Source of the DNA: Phenylobacterium sp.
GTDB taxonomy: Bacteria; Pseudomonadota; Alphaproteobacteria; Caulobacterales; Caulobacteraceae
Direction: 5' to 3'
NCBI RefSeq assembly: GCF_016793225.1
Contig: NZ_JAEUMN010000154.1
Coordinates: 1-64,000 of the forward strand
Length of the DNA: 64,000 bases
The position numbers were made by a program, and so were the translations under genes. Shown piece after piece: positions 9,339 through 18,144 of the stretch (within the stretch, counting starts at the first letter, position 1; every line of letters starts with the position of its first letter). The notes beneath the pieces are model-generated. The model was not told the origin of the DNA. It saw only the letters and a list, made by a program, of their open reading frames with translations, and did not search any database.

Positions 9339-9698
9339 ATGCGGCGACCTCTACAGCGGCCGGACGGCTCGGGCGGGCAGTTCTTCTGGGACCTCCTGAC
9401 CTTCGAGCGCCTGCTGACCGGAACGGTGTTCCACCTGGTCTACTGGGCGGGCCTGGCCATCATCGGCATCATCGCCTTCGGCGTCCTGGGCGCCTCGGTC
9501 GGCGTCGCGATCCGCGAGGGCGGCTGGGGAATCCTGTTGGCGGTCGGCGTCCTGGGCGTCGGCATGATCGGCGTCTTCACCGCCGTGCTGCTCTGGCGCG
9601 CCTTCTGCGAGTTCTACGTGACGATCTTCAAGATCGCCGAGGACCTGCACGTCCTGCGGCAGGACGTCGAAGCCGAGCGGTCGCGGCAGGGCCGCTGA
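9339..9698 (+). CDS. DUF4282 family membrane protein
   Basis: This 119-residue protein matches the DUF4282 layout: a short N-terminus with FFWDLLTFERLLTG, two transmembrane helices (about residues 31-55 and 67-92), and a C-terminal amphipathic helix (EFYVTIFKIAEDLHVLRQDVE). The function of the family is unknown. The ATG at 9339 is chosen over the TTG at 9321 because the family usually begins shortly before the FWDL motif; neither has a strong ribosome binding site. It appears to be a single gene. Confidence 0.78.
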   Translation: MRRPLQRPDGSGGQFFWDLLTFERLLTGTVFHLVYWAGLAIIGIIAFGVLGASVGVAIREGGWGILLAVGVLGVGMIGVFTAVLLWRAFCEFYVTIFKIAEDLHVLRQDVEAERSRQGR

Positions 9699-9832
9699 TC
9701 GCCCCCTGACTGCGGTCGGGACTTCGATTCACCTCTCAAGCGAACGCTGTTGCGACAAGGTGCATCGCGGCGCTTTCTGATGCGCGTTGTTGCGCGCGGG
9801 CGCGGCGCGCGCGGATGGGATTGGGGAGTCTG

Positions 9833-10492
9833 ATGAAAACTCTTGGTTTCGCGACGATCGCAGCGACCGCCGCTCTGTTCGCCTCGGCCGCACAGGCCAA
9901 CGTTCTGACCTTCGACGGCAATATCTGCAACGGCGGCTCCGTCTGCGGCGACGGCGCCGAGATCGACGACACCTACGGCGACGTCGCGAACGTCATCGAC
10001 GTCCAATACAACGACGACCGGAACGACGGCGGCGGCAACTCGACCCTGCAGTGGTGGGCCGCAAGCTACAGCGACCTTTCCAACGTCGCCTGGGGCGGGG
10101 ACAACGACAACGTCGGCTCGCCCTCGATCTTCCTGGTGCCGCTGAGCGGCCTCGCCGTCACCCTCAACGGCTTCGACCTGGGCGCATGGCCGAACACGAG
10201 CCGCACGACCCAGGTCACCATCCGCGAGATCGGGGGCGGCACGCTCTACTCGTCCGGCACGATCCAGATCGACGGACAGGTCCACAGCCACTTCAGCTTC
10301 AACCTGACCAGCACCAGCGGGCTCGAGATCAACTGGGGCCCGAACGGCTACAACGTCGGCATCGACAATGTCGACTTCACCGTCGGTCAGTTCAACGGCG
10401 GGATTCCCGAGCCGTCCACCTGGGCGATGATGATCCTCGGGTTCGGCGCCGCCGGCTCGATCCTGCGCCGCCGCACGCTCGTCCACGCCTAG
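9833..10492 (+). CDS. PEPxxWA-CTERM sorting domain protein
   Basis: This 219-residue exported protein has a signal peptide (about residues 1-21, ending ASAAQA) and a C-terminal sorting tail IPEPSTWAMMILGFGAAGS followed by three arginines. The body is rich in Asn, Gly and Asp and predicted beta-sandwich, with a paired-cysteine loop (ICNGGSVCG) near the start. The ATG follows GGGGAG by four bases. It is the second protein of this sorting class within 4 kb and is probably exported to the cell surface or matrix. Its target and partners are unknown. Confidence 0.87.
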   Translation: MKTLGFATIAATAALFASAAQANVLTFDGNICNGGSVCGDGAEIDDTYGDVANVIDVQYNDDRNDGGGNSTLQWWAASYSDLSNVAWGGDNDNVGSPSIFLVPLSGLAVTLNGFDLGAWPNTSRTTQVTIREIGGGTLYSSGTIQIDGQVHSHFSFNLTSTSGLEINWGPNGYNVGIDNVDFTVGQFNGGIPEPSTWAMMILGFGAAGSILRRRTLVHA

Positions 10493-10551
10493 GGCGCGTT
10501 TCGAAAAGCGGGAGCCGGCAGCTACCCCGTTCAGTCTGAACGGGTGAGGCT

Positions 10552-10962
10552 CTAGCGCGCGGCGATCTTCCGCAGCCCGAGTTCGTCCAGGGCCGCCGCC
10601 TCGCGGCGGCCCGTTTCCTTGCGCGCCGCCACGCGGATGTTGTCGGCGATGTGCTCGTACTTCTTCTGGGCCTCGAAAGCCTCGGCGAGGGCGTCGCGGG
10701 CGCCCTGCTCTTCCAGCAGGATGGCGTCGATCTCGGCCTGCACCTTCGCCTTGCGGATCTTCAGGCCCTCGAAGAAGCCCGCGCGGTAGATCCCCGCGGC
10801 GGCCTCCTGGGCGGAGAACATCGCCTCGGCCTCCCCTTCCGCCTCCAGGAGGGTCAGCCGCATCTCCACGGCCATTCGGCGGTCCACGATCTCGGCCAGG
10901 CGCTTCTGCAGCACCTCGGCCTCGTAGCTGGACAGCTTGATGAGGGAATCGGCCCAGCTCAC
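10552..10962 (-). CDS. fliJ: Flagellar export chaperone FliJ
   Basis: This 136-residue, almost entirely helical protein fits FliJ, the coiled-coil stalk protein of the flagellar type III export ATPase, which sits in the centre of the FliI hexamer and handles export chaperones. Sequence identity in this family is low; the call rests on length, coiled-coil character (residues about 12-115) and position directly after fliI. The GTG start abuts the fliI stop codon (TAGGTG) with GGAG eight bases upstream inside fliI, showing translational coupling. Confidence 0.85.
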   Translation of the reverse strand: MSWADSLIKLSSYEAEVLQKRLAEIVDRRMAVEMRLTLLEAEGEAEAMFSAQEAAAGIYRAGFFEGLKIRKAKVQAEIDAILLEEQGARDALAEAFEAQKKYEHIADNIRVAARKETGRREAAALDELGLRKIAAR

Positions 10963-12324
10963 CTATTCGGCTCCATTCAGGATGTCGGCGAGACGGGAGA
11001 AGCTCTCGTCCAGGCTGGTCGCATCGCCGGGCTGCTGCGACAGGAACGTCTCGACCGCCGGGTTCAACTGGATCGCCCGGTCGATCAGCGGGTCGGCGCC
11101 GGCGCGGTACGCGCCGATCCGGATCAGCTCTTCCATGTTCGAATAGGCGGACAGGGCCTCGCGCGCCTGGCGGACCACCTCCCGCTCCTCCATCGACTGG
11201 CAGCCCGGCATCGTCCGGCTGATCGACTTCAGCACGTTGATCGCGGGGAACCGGCCACGCTCGGCGATGGCGCGCTCCATCACGATGTGGCCGTCGAGGA
11301 TCCCCCGCACGGCGTCGGCGATGGGCTCGTTGTGGTCGTCGCCGTCCACCAGCACGGTGAAGAGCCCGGTGATCGGGCCGGCCTTGGTGCCGTCCGGGCG
11401 GATCGGGCCGGGCCCGGCGCGCTCCAGCAGTTTCGGCAGTTCGGTGAAGACCGTGGGCGTGTAGCCCTTGGTGGTCGGCGGCTCGCCCGCCGCCAGGCCG
11501 ATCTCCCGCTGCGCCATGGCGAAGCGGGTCACCGAGTCCATCAGGCAGAGCACTTCCATGTCCTGGTCGCGCAGGTATTCGGCGATGGCCATGGTCATGT
11601 ACGCCGCCTGGCGGCGTTTCAGCGCCGGCTCGTCCGAGGTGGCGACCACCACCACGGCGCGGCGGAGTCCCTCCTCGCCCAACGTCTCCTCGATGAACTC
11701 GCGGACCTCGCGGCCCCGCTCGCCGATCAGCCCGACGACGACCGCGTCGCAGTCGGCGTTCTTGGCCAGCATCGACAGCAGCACCGACTTGCCGACGCCC
11801 GAGCCGGCGAAGACGCCCAGGCGCTGGCCGCGGCAGCAGGTGGTGAACACGTTCATCGCCCGCACGCCCAGGTCCAGGCGCTCGCCGACCCGGGCCCGCG
11901 CGTGGGCGCTGGGCGGCGAGGCCCGCAACGGGTAGGCCGCCAGTCCCTGCGGCAGCGGTCCCTTGCCGTCGATGGGCTCGCCGAACGCGTCGACGATGCG
12001 CCCGAGCCAGGCCTTGGAGGGGCGCACGGCCGAGCCCAGCGGCTGGATGCGGATCTCCGCGCCCGGCGCGACGCCCTCGACGGGACCGAAGGGCATGAGC
12101 AGGGCGCGGTTCTCGCGGAAGCCGACGACCTCGGCGGCGATGGGCCGGTGGTTGAAGCGCGCGATCTCGGCGCGAGCGCCGACCGCCAGCCGCGAGAGAC
12201 CGCCACGCGCCTCGATCAGGAGGCCGTTCACGGCCGCGACGCGTCCCGAAACCGTAAGTGGATCCAGCCGCTCGACCGCGGCCACCAGACTCTGCAAGAC
12301 AACGCCCCTGGGTCTCGGACGCAT
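10963..12324 (-). CDS. fliI: Flagellum-specific ATPase FliI
   Basis: This 453-residue protein is the hexameric ATPase of the flagellar type III export apparatus. It shows the F1-beta-like fold: an N-terminal barrel (residues about 20-100), Walker A AGSGVGKS at 173-180, Walker B VLCLMDS, and the family motif GSRGEV-like region reading [10 protein letters not shown]. Length is normal. It is transcribed divergently from the ctrA side, with only the small membrane-protein gene between, and is followed without a gap by fliJ. A CtrA-box-like word lies 16 bp upstream of the start, in keeping with class II flagellar gene control in Caulobacter. Confidence 0.96.
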   Translation of the reverse strand: MRPRPRGVVLQSLVAAVERLDPLTVSGRVAAVNGLLIEARGGLSRLAVGARAEIARFNHRPIAAEVVGFRENRALLMPFGPVEGVAPGAEIRIQPLGSAVRPSKAWLGRIVDAFGEPIDGKGPLPQGLAAYPLRASPPSAHARARVGERLDLGVRAMNVFTTCCRGQRLGVFAGSGVGKSVLLSMLAKNADCDAVVVGLIGERGREVREFIEETLGEEGLRRAVVVVATSDEPALKRRQAAYMTMAIAEYLRDQDMEVLCLMDSVTRFAMAQREIGLAAGEPPTTKGYTPTVFTELPKLLERAGPGPIRPDGTKAGPITGLFTVLVDGDDHNEPIADAVRGILDGHIVMERAIAERGRFPAINVLKSISRTMPGCQSMEEREVVRQAREALSAYSNMEELIRIGAYRAGADPLIDRAIQLNPAVETFLSQQPGDATSLDESFSRLADILNGAE

Positions 12325-12340
12325 GGTCGCGCCGACACGC

Positions 12341-12355
12341 TTAAGGGGTTGTGAA
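12341..12355 (-). promoter_or_regulatory. Candidate CtrA box upstream of fliI
   Basis: The word reads TTCA-N7-TTAA on the minus strand, one base away from the CtrA consensus TTAA-N7-TTAA. It ends 16 bp before the fliI start codon. CtrA is known to activate early flagellar operons in Caulobacter crescentus, and ctrA lies 0.7 kb away. One mismatch in an AT-poor context makes chance less likely, but it is still only a candidate. Confidence 0.45.
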
Positions 12356-12411
12356 GAACAGCCTTGGCTTTAGCGGAATCTGCCCGCGTCGCGGCGTCGC
12401 AGCCTGCCGCC

Positions 12412-12780
12412 TCAGTTGATGTCGGTGGAGACCGTCGGGCCGTTGGCGGCGGGGGTCCTGCGCTTCGTACGGGCGGCCACCGCCTCGCCGGCGCCCTTCG
12501 CCTGCTCGATCAGCGCCTCACCCTTCGCCCGCGCATCTTCCACGAGGGCATGGCCCCTCTGGCGGGCGTCCTCGAGGAGCGGCTCGGCCCTGGCCGCGAT
12601 CCGGTCCCGGTTCCGCCAGGCCGCCATGCCCGCCACGCCCACGACCGCCGCGCCGATAAGGATGAACGGGTTCCTGCGCGCGAAGGCCAGGGCGGGGCCG
12701 GCGAACGGGGCCAGGCGCCTGATGCGATCGCCGCTCAGGGGCAGGCGGAAGGACTGCCGAGGCTCGTGCGTGTAGGTCAT
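12412..12780 (-). CDS. Small single-helix membrane protein
   Basis: This 122-residue protein has one transmembrane segment (about residues 38-54, [19 protein letters not shown]) flanked by arginines, followed by an amphipathic, alanine/glutamate-rich region with repeated EDAR/EQAK heptad-like units (residues 60-105) that looks like a coiled coil or apolipoprotein-like helix. The ATG has GGAGA eight bases upstream. It lies between fliI and ctrA; genes of this kind are often found at this spot in Caulobacterales, but I know no function. It may share the fliI promoter region or have its own. Confidence 0.72.
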   Translation of the reverse strand: MTYTHEPRQSFRLPLSGDRIRRLAPFAGPALAFARRNPFILIGAAVVGVAGMAAWRNRDRIAARAEPLLEDARQRGHALVEDARAKGEALIEQAKGAGEAVAARTKRRTPAANGPTVSTDIN

Positions 12781-12915
12781 GCGAAGTCTCCGGACGTTGT
12801 TCCGGGAACGGAAACCCCTTGCGCGACAAGCCGTTCCCACCCCCCGCTTCGGCCGGAACGTCCAATCACAAAAGATTCAACAGGGGCGCCGACGGCCCCT
12901 TCGGCAGCTCAGCTT

Positions 12916-13001
12916 GAGTCGGATTCTCAAATCAGATTAACGATTCGGCTGACGGGGCCACCACCATTAACCGGTCTTAAAGGACGGCGGGGCAGGTTAA
13001 C
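12916..13001 (+). promoter_or_regulatory. ctrA promoter region: three GANTC sites and TTAAC half-sites
   Basis: Three GANTC methylation sites lie within 31 bp (GAGTC 12916-12920, GATTC 12922-12926, GATTC 12942-12946). TTAAC/TTAA half-sites occur at 12937-12941, 12967-12971, 12977-12980 (forming TTAA-N6-TTAA with the previous one) and 12997-13001. In Caulobacter crescentus ctrA transcription is controlled by CcrM methylation of a GANTC site in P1 and by CtrA binding at P1 and P2. The layout here is the same kind of logic with more GANTC sites. Confidence 0.7.
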
Positions 13002-13065
13002 GGGCGAGGCATACGCGGGTCCGCTGGGTCCGTGGGGGAATGCGGGGACGCGGCAGGAGAGGCCA

Positions 13066-13761
13066 ATGCGCGTTTTGTTGATCGAGGACGACAGCGCGAC
13101 CGCGCAGAGCATCGAGCTGATGCTCAAGTCGGAAGGGTTCAACGTCTACACCACCGACCTGGGTGAGGAAGGCGTCGATCTCGGCAAGATCTACGACTAC
13201 GACCTGATCCTGCTCGACCTGAACCTGCCCGACATGAGCGGCATGGACGTGCTGCGCACGCTGCGCGTCGGCAAGATCAATACGCCGATCATGATCCTGT
13301 CGGGCACCGCCGAGATCGAGACCAAGGTGAAGACCTTCTCGGGCGGCGCCGACGACTACATGACCAAGCCGTTCCACAAGGACGAGCTGGTCGCCCGGAT
13401 CCACGCCGTGGTCCGCCGCTCGAAGGGCCACGCGCAGTCGGTCATCCGCACCGGCGACATCGTGGTGAACCTCGACGCCAAGACCGTCGAAGTGAACGGC
13501 ATCCGCGTGCATCTGACCGGCAAGGAATACCAGATGCTGGAGCTGCTCTCGCTCCGGAAGGGCACGACCCTCACCAAGGAAATGTTCCTCAACCACCTCT
13601 ACGGCGGCATGGACGAGCCCGAGCTGAAGATCATCGACGTCTTCATCTGCAAGCTGCGCAAGAAGCTGGCGGCCGCCGCCGACGGAAAGCATCACATCGA
13701 GACCGTCTGGGGTCGCGGCTACGTGCTGCGCGACCCGCAGGAAGGCGCCGTCGCCGCCTGA
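13066..13761 (+). CDS. ctrA: Cell-cycle master response regulator CtrA
   Basis: CtrA is an OmpR-type response regulator that in Caulobacter silences the replication origin and controls flagellar, division and methylation genes. The protein is 231 residues, the standard length. The receiver domain (1-115) has the acidic pair E7/D8/D9, phospho-acceptor D51 and K104-region PFHK; the winged-helix DNA-binding domain (125-225) ends with the conserved [10 protein letters not shown]. The C-terminal dialanine is the known ClpXP degradation signal of CtrA and is present here (GAVAA). AGGAGAGG lies six bases before the ATG. Upstream GANTC and TTAAC words indicate methylation-dependent and autoregulatory control; a strong terminator follows. 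Confidence 0.98.
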   Translation: MRVLLIEDDSATAQSIELMLKSEGFNVYTTDLGEEGVDLGKIYDYDLILLDLNLPDMSGMDVLRTLRVGKINTPIMILSGTAEIETKVKTFSGGADDYMTKPFHKDELVARIHAVVRRSKGHAQSVIRTGDIVVNLDAKTVEVNGIRVHLTGKEYQMLELLSLRKGTTLTKEMFLNHLYGGMDEPELKIIDVFICKLRKKLAAAADGKHHIETVWGRGYVLRDPQEGAVAA

Positions 13762-13785
13762 CCGGGCCGCCCCGTGAACGACGAG

Positions 13786-13819
13786 ACGCCCGGCCGCTGC
13801 GCCGGGCGTTTTCGTTTGC
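13786..13819 (+). terminator. Rho-independent terminator of ctrA
   Basis: A perfect 9-bp stem (ACGCCCGGC / GCCGGGCGT) with a 6-base loop is followed by TTTTCGTTT. It begins 24 bp after the ctrA stop codon. Confidence 0.85.
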
Positions 13820-13869
13820 ATCGGCTCAGTCTAGCCTCGCGGTAACCGGTTCGGGAGGACGCGCGCACG

Positions 13870-16260
13870 ATGGGCAGACTGCTTGCGCTTCTTTTCGCGC
13901 TGATCGCCGGGTCGTACCTGGCCTACCTCGACCAGCAGCTGCCGGAGTCGCAGCCGGTCTCGATCTCTCCGCTCGAGTTCTCGGGCGAACGCGCGTTCCA
14001 GGACGTCAACTTCATGGCCGCCGTCCCGCATCCGACGGGCTCGGTCGCCAACGCCAACGTGCGCGACGCCATCGTCGGCAAGATGCTGAAGTACGGGCTG
14101 TCGCCGGAAGTCCGGCCGGGCGTCGGCGTCCAGGTCTCGAAGTGGACCCGGAATCTCGTCGTCGCGGGCCACGTGGAGAACATCGTCGGGATCATCCCGG
14201 GCCGCGACCGGAACGCGCCGGCGCTGGCGCTCATGGCGCACTACGACAGCGTGCCGGGCTCCCCCGGGGCCGCCGACGACCTGATGGGCGTGGCCGTGGC
14301 GCTGGAGACCGCCCGAGCCATCCAGGCGCGCGGCGTGCCGGCGCGCGACGTCGTGCTGCTGATGACCGACGGGGAGGAGGCCGGCCTCCTCGGCGCGAAC
14401 CACTTCTTCCAGCGCGATCCGCTCGCCCGCCGCATCGGCTTCGTCATCAACCTGGAGGCGCGCGGCTCGGCGGGCCGCGTGCAGATGTTCCAGACCAGCG
14501 CGCGCAACGGCGAGCTGATCCGGGTCTTCCAGGAGACCGCGCGCCGCCCGTCCTCCGGCTCGCTGTCGGTGATGCTCTACGAGCTGATGCCGAACGACAC
14601 CGACCTGACCGAGACCCTCAAGGCGGGCATCGCCGGGATGAACTACGCCATCATCGGTCGGCAGTTCGACTACCACAGCCCAACGTCCACCGCCCGCAAC
14701 CTGGCGCGCGGCTCGCTCCAGGACATGGGCGACCAGGCGCTCGCGATGTCCCGCGAACTTGCGTTTGCGAGCCGGCTGCCGGAGCCTGCCCCGTCCCCCG
14801 TCTACTCGAACCTCTTCGGTGACACCGTCATCGCCTATCCGGCCTGGTTCGGCTGGGTGATCCTGCTCGTGGTCGCGGTGCTGCTGGCCTTCGCGATCCG
14901 ATGGGCGCGTCATTCCGGCGAGTTTCCGGCGACGGACCTGGCCCGCGGCGCAGGCGCGTTCGCCTTCGCGGGCGTGGGCACGGCCGCCATCCTCGAGTTC
15001 GCCCGGCGCCTCACGGGCGCGGACTTCGGCTACCTCGAGCAGCGGTTCCTGCTGGCCCAGGTCGACCGCTGGGAGTGGGCCATCATGCTCACCTCCCTGG
15101 GCTTCATGATGCTGACGGCGGCCGAGCTGTCGCGCACCCGCCGCTGGGTGGCGTTCCTGCCGCTCGCCGCCGGTCTCGGCGCCTGCGCCCTGGCCGGCGA
15201 GATCGACTGGATCGGCGTCGTGGCCGGCGTCGTGGCGACGGCGATCGGCTGGTTCACGTTCGGCCGGCCTGTCAGCCGGAAGGGCGCCTGGGGCGGCGGC
15301 CTCCTCTTCAGCTTCGGCCTGACCGTCGTGCTGCAGGCGTTCGCGCCGCAGGCCGCCTTCGTGCTCGCCTGGCCGCTGCTGGTCGCCGCCGTCGCCGCTG
15401 CGGCGACCTCGCTCAGCGCCAAGCGCGGCGTCCTTTCGCTCGTGCTTCTGGCCGTCATCGCCGCCGCCGCGCTCGGCTGGCAGGGCGGTCTCTCGCATTC
15501 CGCCTTCGAGAGCATGGACCTGATGCCGATCTTCGCGGTGCAGATGATCACCGCCGCGATGGTGCTGTGGCCCCTCGCCCAGCCCGACTGGGGCCGTTCG
15601 CCCGCCCGGATCATCGGCGCCACGGTGCTCCTGGGGGGGCTTGCCCTGACGCTCATCGTCCGCTCGGCCGACCCGTGGACCCCGCGCTACCCCGCGATCA
15701 CCTATGTGGGCTACCAGATGGACCAGGACACGGGGCGGGCGTGGCGCTTCGCCCTGCCCGGCGTCGGCCGCTACTGGACGGACCAGGTCCTGAAGGCCGA
15801 CGGGGGAACCGCTCAGCGGGTGAAGCAGTGGTGGTGGGGCCGGCCGCACGACATGGCCCCCGCAAAGCCGATCGCCGAGCCGTCGCCCGTCATCGGCCTG
15901 TTCCGAGAGGACGGGCGCGACACGCTGCAGCTGTCCGTCGCCCTCCCGGCCGAGGCCCGCACGCTGGAACTGCGGGTGCGCTCGACGACCCAGGCGCAGC
16001 TGACCGGCCTCAACGGCGCGCCCCTGGCGCAGGTCCTGCCCGCCGGGCAGTGGGTGCGCGTGGCGTGGGTCACCGGCGGCCCGCCGCTCCAGCTTGCGCT
16101 GAAGCCCCTGGGGCCAGGACGTCTCGACGTGAACTACGTCGCAGGCTTCGACCGGTGGCCGCGCGCCGCGATCCCCCTGCCCGCACGGCCGGCGGATCTC
16201 ATGCCCTGGGATGATTCCGACTCCACCTTCGTCACGGGCGCCCGCGCCTTCACTTGGTGA
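13870..16260 (+). CDS. Membrane-bound M28 family aminopeptidase-like protein
   Basis: This 796-residue protein begins with a signal anchor (residues 4-20), followed by an extracytoplasmic M28 zinc peptidase domain (about 45-310). The di-zinc ligands are visible: H124 and D136 (AHYDSVPGSPGAADD), the catalytic/ligand pair E169-E170 (TDGEE), E196 (NLEARG) and H269 (FDYHS). From residue about 325 to 640 there are eight or nine transmembrane helices, then a soluble beta-rich C-terminal domain (about 650-796). The layout resembles the eukaryotic FXNA/ERMP1 peptidases. It probably cleaves peptides at the periplasmic face; the substrate is unknown. It is transcribed alone after ctrA. Confidence 0.85.
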   Translation: MGRLLALLFALIAGSYLAYLDQQLPESQPVSISPLEFSGERAFQDVNFMAAVPHPTGSVANANVRDAIVGKMLKYGLSPEVRPGVGVQVSKWTRNLVVAGHVENIVGIIPGRDRNAPALALMAHYDSVPGSPGAADDLMGVAVALETARAIQARGVPARDVVLLMTDGEEAGLLGANHFFQRDPLARRIGFVINLEARGSAGRVQMFQTSARNGELIRVFQETARRPSSGSLSVMLYELMPNDTDLTETLKAGIAGMNYAIIGRQFDYHSPTSTARNLARGSLQDMGDQALAMSRELAFASRLPEPAPSPVYSNLFGDTVIAYPAWFGWVILLVVAVLLAFAIRWARHSGEFPATDLARGAGAFAFAGVGTAAILEFARRLTGADFGYLEQRFLLAQVDRWEWAIMLTSLGFMMLTAAELSRTRRWVAFLPLAAGLGACALAGEIDWIGVVAGVVATAIGWFTFGRPVSRKGAWGGGLLFSFGLTVVLQAFAPQAAFVLAWPLLVAAVAAAATSLSAKRGVLSLVLLAVIAAAALGWQGGLSHSAFESMDLMPIFAVQMITAAMVLWPLAQPDWGRSPARIIGATVLLGGLALTLIVRSADPWTPRYPAITYVGYQMDQDTGRAWRFALPGVGRYWTDQVLKADGGTAQRVKQWWWGRPHDMAPAKPIAEPSPVIGLFREDGRDTLQLSVALPAEARTLELRVRSTTQAQLTGLNGAPLAQVLPAGQWVRVAWVTGGPPLQLALKPLGPGRLDVNYVAGFDRWPRAAIPLPARPADLMPWDDSDSTFVTGARAFTW

Positions 16261-16283
16261 GCCGGCCGCGCTATCCCGCGCGG

Positions 16284-16643
16284 ATGAACGACGTCACGAT
16301 CTACCACAACCCGAATTGCGGAACGTCCCGCAACACGCTCGCCCTGCTCCGCGAGAAGGGGGTCGAGCCCACGGTCGTCGAGTACCTCAAGGCCGGTTGG
16401 ACCCGCGAGCAGCTGAAGGACATCCTGGATCGCATGGGCGCCGGGGCGCACGACATCCTGCGCGTCCGCGGGACGAACGCGGAGGAGCTGGGCCTCACCG
16501 CGCCGGGGGTTTCGGACGACGCGATCATCGCGGCCATGATCATCGAGCCGGTGCTGGTGAATCGCCCTATCGTGGTGACCGACAAGGGCGCGGCGCTGTG
16601 CCGGCCCGCCGAGCTCGTGCTCGGCCTCATCCAGGACCCGTGA
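16284..16643 (+). CDS. arsC: Arsenate reductase (glutaredoxin type)
   Basis: This 119-residue thioredoxin-fold protein matches glutaredoxin-dependent arsenate reductase: the catalytic cysteine is in YHNPNCGTSRNT (about residue 13), and the conserved arginines that bind arsenate are in the LRVRGTN and VNRPIVV segments. It reduces arsenate to arsenite at the expense of glutathione. The ATG start is chosen because the protein then begins directly with the family's MxDVTIYHNP. No ars regulator or efflux gene is adjacent, so it is an isolated copy; some isolated ArsC-like proteins may have other thiol substrates. Confidence 0.9.
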   Translation: MNDVTIYHNPNCGTSRNTLALLREKGVEPTVVEYLKAGWTREQLKDILDRMGAGAHDILRVRGTNAEELGLTAPGVSDDAIIAAMIIEPVLVNRPIVVTDKGAALCRPAELVLGLIQDP

Positions 16644-16751
16644 GGGGCGCCGGCTTCGGCCGGTCGGAACTGCAACGACTGCTGGGGCGCGGGGGCGCCT
16701 TGCGGGCCGCCTTCGGAGCCCGCGAACCGAGTTGAGTCAGCGGACGCGCCC

Positions 16752-18086
16752 ATGCTGCAATCCGATTTCAAGAGCGTTCGAGCGAGACCCCGCACCATCG
16801 CCGCGGCCGGCGCCGTCGCCCTGTGCGCGGGGATCGTGGGATGGCAGGCCGCCGCCCGCCTGGACCCTGCGCCCGCCCCCACGCTCGCGCCCGAGGCGGC
16901 GGCCGCCCTGCAGCATGCCGCCTTCACCCAGGCCGAGGCCCAGCCGGGCTACGGACGGCCACGGAACGTCGAGGTCAGCGTGCGCCCGGGCGAGACCCTC
17001 GAGCGCGCCGTGCTGCGCGCCGGCGTGACGCCGGACGAGGCGCGGCAGGTGGTCGAAACCCTCGGGCGCGCCATGGACACCGTCCGCATCAAGGCGGGCC
17101 TCACCTTCGACGCCGCCATCGCCACGCCCAGGTCAGAGGACCAGTCGGCGCGCCTGATCGGGCTGTCGCTGCGCACGGGCCCCGCCACCGCGGTGACCGT
17201 TTCGCGCACCTTCGACGGCGCCCTCAGGCTGCGCGCGCTGGAGGAGAAGGTCAGCCAAGAGACCACGGTGGCCGACGGCGAAATCTCCGGGTCGCTCTAC
17301 GAGAGCGCGGCCCGCCTGGGCGCGACGCCGGCCATCATCCACCAGACGGCGAAGCTGTTCGCGCACAAGCTGGACTTCCAGCGCGACATCAAGCCGGGCG
17401 ACGACTTCCGCCTCGTGTTCGATCGCAGGGTGACCGAGAGCGGCCGCACCATCGAAACGGGCGACCTGGCGTACGCCGAGCTGCGCGGGGTCAGGTTCTT
17501 CCGCTTCGAACGCGACGGCGGCGACGTGGAGTACGTGGACGAGCACGGCAAGAACGTCCGCGGCTTCCTCCTGCGCACGCCGGTCGACGGCGCCCGCATG
17601 ACCTCGAGCTTCGGCCGCCGGCGGCACCCCATCCTCGGCTATGCGCGGGCCCACCAGGGCGTGGACTTCGGCGCGGGGCACGGCACGCCGATCCTGGCGG
17701 CCGGCGACGGAACGGTGGTGAAGGCCGGACGCTGGGGCGGGTACGGCAACTGGCTCCAGATCCGCCATGCCGGCGGCTGGGACACCGGCTACGCCCACAT
17801 CTCGCGCTACGCCAAGGGCGTCCGCGCGGGCGCCCGCGTGCGGCAGGGACAGGTGGTGGCCTATGTGGGCTCCACCGGGATGTCGACGGGGCCCCATCTG
17901 CACTACGAGGTCTGGCAGCGGGGCAAGCGGGTCAATCCGGTCGGCGCCAAGGTTCCGCAGGGGACCGTCCTCGCGGGCCGAGAACTCGCCCGCTTCCGGA
18001 CCGAGAAAGCCCGGATCGAGCGCCTGCTGGCCCAGGGACCTTCCCCGGCCGTCACGCTGGCCGACACGCGGGGGGCGACCCCCTGA
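16752..18086 (+). CDS. M23 family peptidoglycan endopeptidase
   Basis: This 444-residue envelope protein has an uncleaved or cleaved N-terminal signal (residues 15-35), an OapA/LysM-like segment (VRPGETLERAVLRAGV, about 75-125), and a C-terminal LytM/M23 zinc peptidase domain (about 275-400). The zinc ligands are seen as HQGVDFG and HLHYE, with the second catalytic histidine in the YAHISRYAKG segment. Such proteins cut peptide crosslinks in peptidoglycan or regulate amidases during growth and division. All metal ligands are present, so it should be active. It starts 108 bp after arsC and is probably independently expressed. Confidence 0.92.
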   Translation: MLQSDFKSVRARPRTIAAAGAVALCAGIVGWQAAARLDPAPAPTLAPEAAAALQHAAFTQAEAQPGYGRPRNVEVSVRPGETLERAVLRAGVTPDEARQVVETLGRAMDTVRIKAGLTFDAAIATPRSEDQSARLIGLSLRTGPATAVTVSRTFDGALRLRALEEKVSQETTVADGEISGSLYESAARLGATPAIIHQTAKLFAHKLDFQRDIKPGDDFRLVFDRRVTESGRTIETGDLAYAELRGVRFFRFERDGGDVEYVDEHGKNVRGFLLRTPVDGARMTSSFGRRRHPILGYARAHQGVDFGAGHGTPILAAGDGTVVKAGRWGGYGNWLQIRHAGGWDTGYAHISRYAKGVRAGARVRQGQVVAYVGSTGMSTGPHLHYEVWQRGKRVNPVGAKVPQGTVLAGRELARFRTEKARIERLLAQGPSPAVTLADTRGATP

Positions 18087-18144
18087 CCTTGCGATGTCGC
18101 CCCGCGCGGCCTAACCCGGATGGCCGCAGCATCCGAGAGTTGGC

